Below, one piece after another: positions 10,295-19,838 of a stretch of 64,000 nt of DNA. Made by a program: the position numbers and the translations under genes. This DNA comes from Blakeslea trispora (Eukaryota; Mucoromycota; Mucoromycetes; Mucorales; Choanephoraceae). The stretch is from assembly GCA_025331445.1 (NCBI GenBank), contig JAIWNE010000137.1, forward strand, positions 16,052 to 80,051, in the 5' to 3' direction. The first letter of the stretch is position 1. Every line of letters starts with the position of its first letter. Under the pieces are notes generated by a model. It worked only from the letters and a program-made list of their open reading frames with translations. It did not search any database and had not been told where the DNA came from.

Positions 10295-12350
10295 TCAAAT
10301 CAGGTTGATAATGGATATTGAAGGTTTATTATATAAAGGATCATGGTAGCTAGTAAATGAGATATATCTACCATTAGTATGATTAGATATATCTGTAAAA
10401 ATGTTATCGATGAACGATTGATACTTGGTTGTGCTATTTAAAGTATTTTTCAGATTATGTATCAGTCCATAACGACTAAATAATTCGGCAAAGGGATTTT
10501 GCTCATCATCAAAATGAGAGTTAAAATCTCCTGCAATTATCTTGTAATTCGAACTAATGATTAGCAACTTTTCGATTTCTTCCAAAGCTCTCGTTTGACT
10601 GAATTTAGGAGACCGATATATCGATGCGATTAGAATGTCGTTCATAACAAAGGCAGCAATGGACATTTTATGACCGAGGTGGTCTATTATCAGTTCCTCA
10701 ATTTTTTTCGGTGACAGCAGAAGTTTCAAGAAGAGAAGCCTTTACGAAACAGATGCTACCATTTGCTCTAGGAATATTGCCCTCTACATCCACTCTTGAT
10801 ACTTGATGATAGCCAGGTATTTGTATCGTTTGATTCGCAGTAGTCCTTGTTTCGGCGAACAAAAGAAAATCAGACCCCATATACGCTGGATCATTTATAA
10901 GCTGATCTACATGTGCATTGAGACTCTGTACATTATGGAACATCAATTGATATGCATGAGTATTACTGCTGTACAAGTTGCTGAATTTAGTCTGCAACGA
11001 GACTGTAGCCTGTCTTGTTAATTCAATAGCTATTGCATCAGTATTTTTTGGAGGCTGTGGAGCAACAAATCGGTAACCAATGAGGTAAAGTCCTAAAGAA
11101 GTAGCTCTAGAGCATGCTACATACAGGAGGGATCTACTCAATGATCTTCCGTTCAAGCTGATGACAACATTGTCATATGTTGATCCTTGGCTTTTATGGA
11201 TGGTCATAGCTTCTGACACAGTAAGAGGAAACTGCGTTCTCTTGACAGACAGGGAGCTGTTCATACGTCTTTTTACTACTAATGTCACAGGATCAATTGG
11301 AGTCCAAGTTGGATCAATAGATCTGTCTGCATTATATAATCGTTCGTTCTGTAGTCTTCTATTTCTGTCGCTTCTTTCTTCATCTAACAATAACCAAATT
11401 CGAATTGCTTTGCGAACTTGTTCACTTTGACCAGGAGGCTTATAATAACCATACATGATTTTTTTAGAGTACCAGTTGTGCCATCACTGGTGTCGATGTT
11501 GTTGGTTATCATATAGCGAGCATCAACCTTCAGTGTTAAGACTTTGCTTAATCCCATAGTTTTGTGAGCTGATATGTCTGTGTTACGCATATAAGCTAAC
11601 AGGCTTTGTCTTGCCAAGTTACTGCTACTATTTCCAACTATTCTATCAAAACATAGCGACTCAATAACCTCAGTATTTAAAGTTGCTAAAACAGCCTCAT
11701 TGCAAGCAGTAACTACATTGTTTGTTGAGTATAGCTGAACCAACTTATTCTCTCTTGAATTCTGATCTGGCGGAAAATGTTCTTTTGGTAAAGATTTCGA
11801 TATCATCACTTGTCTTTACTCCTAAAGCCATGTTGTTCAGTGCAGTAGCAAATAAAGCATCGTCCCTCTGTCGCATAATTTCAATGAGTTTAAATACTTT
11901 AAATGAACTCCAAAGAGCTTGAACTCTTAGTAAAAGAAGTAAAAGCTCGTTTGTATGAGTTCATTTAGCGTATATAGGGGATCCCATAACTGAAGGAAGC
12001 TGCAAGAAATCACCAAATAAAGTCACCTGAAGACCGCCAAAAGGTTTCTTAGAATCAAACACGTCTTTAAGCCTCCTATCTATCCAAGGAAAAAAACTCG
12101 GCTAGATACCATGCTAATTGAGTTGAAGTCGCGATGTGGATCTTCATCATAGTATCGGACAAGAGCTTGGTACAACGTTTTGATCAGCATACTTTTTTCC
12201 AGTTCCTGCTCCACCAGTAACAAAGAGATTCAAAGATTCAGGCTTCTTGTTGTTGTTGTTGTTGTTTCGATTATGACGAACATGATTAATAACATGATTG
12301 AGAAAAGCTCTTTGCTTTGGATTGACTTTAGTGTTTGGAAAAGATAGTTG
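10295..12350 (-). pseudogene. Helentron PIF1-type helicase fused to endonuclease (C-terminal part)
   Basis: Helentrons are rolling-circle transposons whose Rep-helicase protein carries a C-terminal apurinic-type endonuclease. Leftwards from about 12350: LNHVINHVRHNR, then LNLFVTGGAGTGK (Walker A) near 12200; frames broken to 11809; then YSTNNVVTACNEAV; then an ORF from 11456 with VSEAMTIHKSQGSTYDNV and LLYVACSRATSLGLYLIG (helicase motifs V-VI). That same ORF continues into FHNVQSLNAHVDQL and FLLFAETRT, the start of the endonuclease fold. The endonuclease ends after IASIYRSP and IIAGDFNSHFDDEQNPF in the next frame. The uninterrupted junction shows directly that helicase and endonuclease are one polypeptide. 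Several frameshifts make it inactive. The Rep half is absent; compare 39444-44591. Confidence 0.8.
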
Positions 12351-12709
12351 TTTAATAGATTTGGTGTGGAAGAAAACAAGGGATAGATTGTGTGAGAATT
12401 TGTGTAGACTTTTAGTTATGAAAAATAGAAGAAGGAACGAATAATCTAATAAACTTAATGCCTATCCCTATCCCTATATATTTAAAATAATATGGTCCTG
12501 TAAAAAAGTTACTGTTTGCAGTCACATTTCAGCCGATATTAATGAGCTTTGAACAGTGACAAATTATGAGCGTTAAGTCAGCTGGGAGGGGGGTTCAAAG
12601 GGAGGAGGGTTGTCCCTCCCCCTCACACAAAGCCAGACAATCAATTTAATATTTTTTTCTGTTTTCTATACATTCACTTAAAACAAACTAAAATAACTAA
12701 AGAATTTGT
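12351..12709. other. junction between two Helitron-type fragments, with G-rich motif
   Basis: Non-coding. At 12584-12609 there are at least four runs of three or more G (GGGAGGGGGG then GGGAGGAGGG), followed by CCCTCCCCC, so both a G-quadruplex and a hairpin are possible in otherwise AT-rich sequence. Hypothetically this is a terminal or replication structure of one of the flanking rolling-circle elements. Confidence 0.45.
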
Positions 12710-14365
12710 CCTCATTGCAACAAACCTGGCCATGTACGTCGTACTCATCGCGACTGTGATGCAAATTTGCAACGTAAATGTTCAAGCTGTGGACAAGAAG
12801 GCCATCGATTCAACACGCATCATGCTTGCCCAAACAATCCTGCAGTTTCAAGTTTGAATCAAGATAGCACCCAGACTCCATCCAATAGTACCGATGCTAC
12901 ATCTCTTCCCAATGAAACTGGCACCCGAGAAAACCAAGATGGTGCGAACCAATACGTATGCAACTCTTGCGGAAGTTCCACTCATCGTCGCAGAACCAAC
13001 CGGAGTTGTCCTTTTTATCAAAACAACTCACTAATGGCTGCCAGAGATATATCCAAAGTTCCTACCGAAAGAGACGACTTAGGTATGATGGATGTTGTTT
13101 GTGTTGAGTGTAATGCCTTAATGTGGATTGAGGAGCGTACTTCAGACTCGAGCAAAATCCATCCCAATATTCATTAGTGCTGTTGTAGTGGATCTGCTAT
13201 CATTGAGCCTTTGAGTGCAACACTACCTGTTTTGGTTTCTTTGTTGACAGGTCGTGATCAAAGATCGATTGAATTTAGAAGCAATATTAGATCTTACAAC
13301 AGTTCTCTTAGCTTTGCTTCATTGGGCGTAAAGCTTGATTTGAGCCTTGCAAACATGAGATCTGGAAGCTATACATTTCGTATACAAGGTAGTCCTTATC
13401 ATCTGATTGGACCTGCCCTTCCTGAGAATGGAGCAACTCCTAAATTTGCTCAAATATATATTCATGACTCAGCTAATGAGCTTCAAAATCGAGCATCCAG
13501 CTTTCCTAATATGAATCTGGATACACTTGAACAACTTCAAGAGATGATGCATTCAATGAATCCGTTTGTTGAGTTGTATAAGAATATGATCCAAATTGCT
13601 GAAGAACAACGTGATAATGGTGTCCCTTCAAGTGCCAGTAACAATGGCATTAATGAATTGATTGAGGTTAAGATGATCTTTCGTGCTGAGGGCTTACCTG
13701 ATAGAAGACGTTACAACAGGCCAACTGGGGATTCCGAAATAGGAGTGATTATAGTTGGTGGTGAAGGATCTTCTAATAATATGGCTACTTCAAATCAAGA
13801 TGTGGTTGTTCAGTCGAAAGGCGATGGCTCTCTCACTAGAATAAATAAAACCAATCAGTTTTATGATCCTCTTCACTACGTTCTGTTACATCCTGACGGT
13901 ATGGCTGCCTGGAATATTGAAACTAAGAGTCTTAATGCTCCACACAATAAAGTATCAGCTATGGCATACTATAGTTCTCGCCTAATGGTCAGATCTAACA
14001 CTGGAAATCTTCTTCATCTTTTTGGTAAAATATTCCATCAGTATGTTGTCGATATGTATGCAAAAATGGAACAAGGTCGATTGTCATTTATCCGTCATCA
14101 TCAAGAACAATTAAGATCTGAATTGCACCAAGGTTTAGAAAATGCTTTGAACAGTAATGATGAGGCAACTTCCTTAGAACAAATAGGGCAAAAAATCATC
14201 TTGCCTTCTTCTTTTGTCGGTGGGCCTAGACACATGCATCAAAACTATCAAGATGCTATGAGTATAGTTCGACGTTTTGGCAAGCCTGATCTATTTATCA
14301 CTGTAACATGTAATCCTGCTTGGCCCGAAATTCAACGTGAGCTTCAACATGGACAAAAAGCATCT
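12710..14365 (+). pseudogene. canonical Helitron Rep, N-terminal part
   Basis: Helitrons transpose by rolling-circle replication using a HUH Rep fused to a PIF1 helicase. Visible here are three zinc-knuckle-like repeats (CPHCNKPGHVRRTHRDC near 12713, CSSCGQEGHRFNTHHAC, and CNSCGSSTHRRRTNRSC), then DVVCVECNALMWIEERT, an in-frame TAG at about 13175, and a long Helitron-like N-terminal domain: LTGRDQRSIEFRSNIRSYN, YTFRIQGSPYHLIG, FAQIYIHDSANEL, HPDGMAAWNIE, GGPRHMHQNYQDAM and FGKPDLFITVTCNPAWPEI. No ATG precedes the first zinc knuckle; a stop lies just upstream. The ORF is cut at HGQKAS by an LTR (14366), so the HUH motif and helicase are missing. This is a different lineage from the Helentron fragment on its left. 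Confidence 0.85.
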
Positions 14366-15374
14366 TGTTGTGAGTGTTAGAGTAGAAACAGCGAAATCCT
14401 TTAGAACTCGTATATGTTTTATTAGAGAAAGATAATATGTCGTCTATAGCTATGGATTATCTAGGTATTTATATCCTTTAGGTCGGATAAACTGATTCTA
14501 TCATCTAGAGATGATCAGGGAACCTATTTTAATATCGAGGATACGGAACTCTATATCATTGACCATGTCTCAGGTATTCAGTCTACTCAGCTCTCAGGTC
14601 ATAGCTGATCTGAGATGGTAAGATAGAAAAAAATTGTTTTAATAAATTCTTTAGCACTATCTTGTCATTTTCATTGTCACATCAATTCTGATTCGATATA
14701 GCTGATATCAATAGTTTATCAACATCGATAAGGCCTGAGTCCCAAGAGCCAATTGGTCTATTTGATAGATGATCCAATTTGTCTCTCAAGTTAGCTTCAT
14801 ATTAGAATCGATCTCTAAAGGATAGATAGATGAAGTAGACATTGATCTATTACGGTTACTCTAGTTCTATTCTAAACTCTATGTCCAGATATAGCATGTG
14901 TAATAAAATAAAAAAAATATCAAAAAAGAAAACACTAAGTCGACTAGAATGATCTTTATTTCCAAAGTAGTCTAAAGCTTCTATCTTAATTCACTAAAGA
15001 CTATTTATATGATTTTGTTACGTGCCTGAAGTGGAGTGATCATATTATTTCCGATAGTTCCTGAGCATAATCTTATATTGTTTATAGTAATTACAGTAAT
15101 AACTATTATTCCTATTTTCTCTGTTATTCTCTCTATAATATCATGTTAAGCTTATCTAAGTGTTCTATATCCATTGGTATGTAAATAGCTATCCAAAGAT
15201 GGTATATGACTCAGTAATGGAATAACTAACTTCTATAGGTTTAGACCTGAAAGGTATGTATGGATATATGTAGTAATAGATCAATTATATTTAGGCATTC
15301 TACTACAGCATGTATATTAATACTTCGTATCATTTATTTCGTAATCAGTATATAGATTCTTAATGTTCACAACA
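14366..15374. mobile_element. LTR, family E, about 595 bp, with a nested LTR
   Basis: Begins TGTTGTGAG and ends TTCACAACA, a perfect TG...CA inverted terminus typical of LTRs. A 409-bp LTR of another family (14899-15307) sits inside. No perfect 5-bp duplication flanks it: CATCT on the left and TCAAT on the right. It lies exactly between the Helitron Rep fragment and the 5'-truncated LINE. Confidence 0.65.
14899..15307 (-). mobile_element. solo LTR, family F, 409 bp
   Basis: TGTAATAAAA...TTCTACTACA, flanked by the exact duplication GCATG (14894-14898 and 15308-15312). On the minus strand it has TATAAATAG (complement of 15001-15009) followed by an AATAAA about 50 bases further (complement near 14955), the usual order of a promoter then poly(A) signal in an LTR. 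Its true orientation is therefore probably minus. Confidence 0.9.
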
Positions 15375-15928
15375 TCAATGATGGGCAAGTAGAAATCACT
15401 CTACATGGAATGAAGCCAATCGTCCAACAATTTTATCAGACTCTCTATACAGCGGAGGAAGTACCCTTGACAAACATTGATGATTACCTGACTAATATTT
15501 CTTTTACCCGTCAAGCATCTCCTAAAGCAATTTTGAGATTGACAGACCCAATCACTATGGAAGACCTTCGGGATCAAATCGCTCGTAGTCCTCGACAAAA
15601 TAACCCTGGTAGTGATGGTTTGGGATATCCCTACCTGCAGATGTTGTTTGACATAAATGAACTCCACCCATTAATCCTTCTAGTCTACAACGACGCTCTA
15701 ACAAAAGGGATATTCCCTTCCTCTTAGGAGAACATCCGTGTGAGATTGTTGCCGAAGAAAGGGGATCTCAACGATCTCAAAAACTGGCGCCCTATATCAC
15801 TGATCAACTGTGATGGCAAGACATTCACTAGGATTCTCACTCAACGCTTAGGTCTCATCTTGGCGAGAGTAATCAACCTGATGTATCGTAAGCTGGATGC
15901 ATCATTAAATCAAGACATTTATTTAAGA

Positions 15929-16334
15929 TGATTTGTGGTTCAAAGTTTTATTTAAAATACAGTTACCAACTGGATAAAAGTTGTAGGTTAAAACATAAAA
16001 TATAAGAATAAGTGGTTAATAATACTAACCAAATTGTTGGTAATGAGTTAATTGATATAAGTAAAGTTAGAAGTATTTAAATTGAAATAGAATGTGAGGA
16101 AGAGAAAAAAACAAGATGTGTGAGGAAGAGAAAAAAAACAAGATGTGTGAGGAAGAGAAAAAAAACAAGATGTGTGAGGAAGAGAAAAAAAACAAGATGT
16201 GTGAGGAAGAGGGTTGTTGTGGTTTTATATGATTTGAGGTAAATGGTGTAGCATAACACAATAGGTATGTTTTACCATTGTAGGAAGACAGTCATAATAA
16301 TGCGTTTCAATTAAAATCAGGGCACCACAGAACA
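15929..16334. mobile_element. nested LTR-like insert (family H), 406 bp
   Basis: TGATTTGTGGT...CCACAGAACA inserted within the family B LTR between TTTAAGA and AAGACACAATT, giving a 4-bp AAGA duplication. The interior contains the 27-bp tandem repeat. The short duplication leaves the exact ends uncertain. Confidence 0.6.
16091..16214. repeat. 27-bp tandem repeat, about 4-5 units
   Basis: Unit of the form TGTGAGGAAGAG + A7-8 + CAAGATG, nearly identical between units. Reading through on the minus strand gives the repeated peptide SSSHILFFF, which is a by-product of the repeat rather than a gene. Confidence 0.9.
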
Positions 16335-16980
16335 AAGACACAATTCTACTTTGTGTCACCAAGCTCGATTTATATTGACAATCTCATTCTACACTGAATA
16401 AAACCCTCTCTTTAATCTTGTTTGAAAAAAATAATTAATCTTGTTTAACTCATCTTGACTTAACAGATAAATCACAACTTTGATCAAAAAGGATTTCTCC
16501 AAGAAAGGTTTATAAGTGACAATGGGCTGCTTGTTCATCTCATTCTTCAACAATCTAGATTTCACAAGACAGAAGGTGTAGGCCTATTGTTAGATCAGGA
16601 AAAAGCCTATGACAGGGTATACCCTCAATATCTTTTCAAAGTAATGGAAAAATTTGCATTCCCACCTACTGTAATCCACTGTATAGAAAAGCTGTTTTTC
16701 GGCAATCGGGTGAGCATCAATGTCAATGGATACTTTACCAAGGCGGTCATTCAGACCAGAGGTCTTCGACAGGGCAATCCGCTATCCCCTCTCCTCTTCA
16801 ACCTGGTTCTAGAACCTCTGCATCTCTCCATTCAGCAAGACCAACTATACAAAGGCTATATTCACCACATGGCAAATGCCAAACAACAGATTAAATGCTT
16901 AGCATACGCCGATGATATCTGCACCTTCATTCAGGACCCCTCTGACTATCACCGCTTGACCTACCATCCGCATAGGTATG

Positions 16981-17488
16981 TGTAGATATTTGTGTGTGAG
17001 AGAATAAAGGAAAAACAAGAAAGTACTTTGATAATCTCTTTATTCTTAAAAAGTGGAATAATGTTTCTAAACTAAATAATACAGTGGTTTTTATACAATT
17101 TCTAAAGTCTGTGTCTACTCGAATGTGAATGGATTTTACTAATCCTTATTCTCATAAAATATAAGGGAAATAATCTTTATATGACGGTTGAGGTCTTCTT
17201 CCAGTGTTCTACCATTGTCCTGTATTTTTACCGTTCCTGAATACAGTTGGATTAGGACTTTAAATCTGGGATGACTTGATTTGGAACTTGTGTAATTTTC
17301 TCTGTCCTTTTTCTTCTGAGTAAGCATTTACTGCTTACTTTGTCTTATGTGTATATTAGCTTTCCCTCTTTATATTATATTGAGCTTCTAGTAGTTTGAG
17401 TTGTATATCGTATTTCAAATAAGCGATTCTTTTATTTGATATCATCTTCAGTATCTACTTTTATTTATCATATGGTGAAATCACCACA
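16981..17488. mobile_element. solo LTR, family C, 508 bp
   Basis: TGTAGATATTTG...ATCACCACA, flanked by the exact duplication GTATG (16976-16980 and 17489-17493), inside the LINE. A second copy of exactly the same length is at 23741-24248. Confidence 0.9.
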
Positions 17489-17598
17489 GTATGCCCAGGT
17501 GTCTAACGCCAAGTTCAATCAACACAAGACAGAAGACTTTTCACTCAATGACAATCCCACACCGGAATGGTCTGACCTGTTTGAAAATCAGGCAATCT

Positions 17599-17877
17599 TG
17601 TGATATTCACGGTACAATTGATAACAATAATAAATCAATCAGACCCAAAAGAAAGTTGTCTTTAATCAATATACATTTTCTAGCTTTATTTATACTAAAG
17701 ATGGATCCCGCATCTTAACTGAGTGTTTACCTTACGTTGGATCACAACGTACTTTCTGGTTATCTGTATAAGAACGTATCTCACTGTTAATCAATATGTC
17801 CATATATGTTAACGACGTGATGGCTAATCTGACTTCATAATTTGTTATTGTTCCTAAAAAGGATGTTGTATACCACA
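17599..17877. mobile_element. solo LTR, family D, 279 bp
   Basis: TGTGATATTCACGG...GTATACCACA, flanked by the exact duplication AATCT (17594-17598 and 17878-17882). Excision joins ENQAIS to TYHHKFSHRPFRY of the LINE in frame. Confidence 0.85.
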
Positions 17878-19004
17878 AATCTCAACCTACCACCACAAAT
17901 TCTCTCATAGACCTTTTAGATATTTAAGCTTCCAGATGGTATATAAGGACAAACAAAGAAACACCGCATGGACTAATCTGCTGGAGAAGACTCTATCTTC
18001 GATTGCTCACTACTCTCAGCGTGGTTTATCACTAAGAGGTAGAGTAACCATCCTCAACACGCTCATCCTTCCTAAAATATGGTATTGCCTTCGTCTACTT
18101 CGGGTCACCGATCGAATGTTACAACAGCTTCGGCAATCCTGCTATCATTTGTGTGGCGGAAGAATTCTCCTTTGATGTCCTTTAAACATCTATGCCTTCC
18201 TCCGTCGAAAGGTGGAGTGGGGCTTATTGATCCAGTAAAACAGTACCTTGTTCTGCAAATGAAATGGTTGTTGCAACTTTTCTTCCCCGAGTTTTCATCT
18301 TGCAAAAAAAGCCTTTTGCACCATATGTCTATAATGCAAGCTGTCTCAGACAAACCGCTTCTTCCTTTCTTCGTTCCAGAATTTCGACATGACCCTCTTT
18401 GCCACACAACCTCCATCATCCCAACTATGTACAAGACAATTGATCATTTTGGAATTCAGTTTGAGTTTGACGAACTCCCTCTATCTACACTTCTCCTTTG
18501 CCCTCTACAATATATGTTCGAAGATCTACCTGCCAAGCATTGGTTGTACCGGTACAAAACCATTCCTATATCTTCCTTTCTGGATGCCCGATTGGATCCG
18601 GGTCGCCTGACGGTACGCATCCCACGTACCTATCCAGCTTATCTTAGTCTGCTTGCTGGATTGTATCGCGACGTGTTCTACCACAAGACCATCAAGTTCA
18701 GACCATTTATGCTATCGTACTTAGGTGGGAACCTACCACCCTCTGACTCTCCACCATTGAATTGTCCTCTAGAGAAACAGCTTCGACAGCATCAACTTTA
18801 GAAGCCTTTCTCCTCTCGGACCTTCCGTATGTTGACACCTAGGGAAAAGGAGAACCCACCGACACCCATACCACAAAGCCTGCTCCGAGCCTTTTGGAAG
18901 ATGCCAATCCTACTGCCAGTTCGTGATCTGGGCTATCGCACATTCAATATCAAGCTACCTTCAGGTTCGGTCCTCTTCACTACGGCTCAAGCGGGTGAGC
19001 TGAT

Positions 19005-19114
19005 GGCCCAAAATTTGGGCCCTACAGCTCAATCGGTCTACTAACAAATTGAATGGGCTAACATTCGTTTAGCCCAATTTAGTTTTGCAGTAAAATGGGC
19101 CATCGGCCCATTTT
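19005..19114. other. cluster of three GGCCC/GGGCY hairpins
   Basis: Three inverted repeats stand in 110 bases: GGCCCAAAATTTGGGCC at 19005-19021 (perfect around a central A), AATGGGCTAA...TTTAGCCCAATT at 19052-19080, and AAAATGGGCC-ATC-GGCCCATTTT at 19092-19114 (perfect 10-bp stem). They follow the LINE's last recognisable codons. Role unknown. Confidence 0.8.
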
Positions 19115-19292
19115 TTGACTGCTTAAAAACATTGTTATACCGCCATGGAGGCCAATGATGATCGCTTATATAGTTCAAGTGGAGCTTTAGCATCAAATGA
19201 AAACACAAACATTAAAGAGGTTTAAATGATCAGGTTCTATGTGAATAAATAATGAACAGGCAAATAGTTTGTTAGTATTCCTTTAAATAAGC
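19115..19292. other. short spacer
   Basis: No feature seen between the hairpin cluster and the next LTR. Confidence 0.4.
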
Positions 19293-19838
19293 TGTTATAT
19301 TCCAAAATATAACAGGCACAGAAAATTTAAAGAGTTTGAAGACGAATAAAGTTGATTAGAACCAGAACGGCCAAAAAAGATAGATATGAATCTGATCCGC
19401 GTCTATTTCAAATATGTGCCTAGTATATATACTTTTTACGATGACTGAGTAACAATCCTTAATTTAACTGAGTGACATGGATAATATCTTATTTTTGGTG
19501 TAATGGATAAAGAGTGAGTACCTCTTGTGTATAAACCATAATTCACTATTTGTGCTTCAATCCAAGTGTACTTGATACAAATGAAGTGTGATCCGATCTT
19601 TTATTTTAGACTGAGTTTAGATGTCAATTAAGTTATAGCCAGTTATAACTGTAGAGCCGTGAGCACGTTTAGGTCTGTATTATAACTCAGATAGGGTAGA
19701 ATGTGTAAGTCTCTATTTCCTGGTACTTTTTAAATGTTTTTCCGAAATGAGACTGCTTTACTTTTGACTAACTTTCAAAAACCTTCTAACATTCAGGGAA
19801 AGAATACAATCACTGTAGTTTTTACGCGCATATCAAAC

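Larger units (their letters stand above)
15879..16474 (+). mobile_element. solo LTR, family B, holding a second LTR
   Basis: TGATGTATCGTAAGC...AACAGATAAATCA, flanked by CAACC (15874-15878) and CAACT (16475-16479), a duplication with one later mutation. It interrupts the LINE at ...VIN/FDQKGFLQERF. The family B part is about 186 bp; the rest is the nested insert 15929-16334. Confidence 0.85.
15375..18990 (+). pseudogene. LINE reverse transcriptase (Tad/L1-like), 5'-truncated and multiply interrupted
   Basis: LINEs copy RNA into the target by nicking and reverse transcription. The pieces read in order once the LTRs are skipped. 15375-15878: NNPGSDGLGYPYLQML and LLPKKGDLNDLKNWRPISLIN, with an in-frame TAG at 15725. 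16475-16980: LLLDQEKAYDRVYP (RT motif A), QTRGLRQGNPLSPLLFN (motif B) and CLAYADDICTFI (YADD, catalytic). 17489-17598: QVSNAKFNQHKTEDFSLND. 17878-18990: the post-RT region SQRGLSLRGRVTILNTLILPKIWY, then, after a one-base frameshift near 18150, FKHLCLPPSKGGVGLIDP and finally RAFWKMPILLPVRDLGYRTFN. Each LTR removal restores the frame. No APE endonuclease domain is present, consistent with ordinary 5' truncation. Confidence 0.9.

Noticed and set aside
16067..16261. Signal-peptide-like repeat ORF (SSSHILFFF)
   Set aside because: A by-product of a 27-bp tandem repeat within an LTR-like insert.
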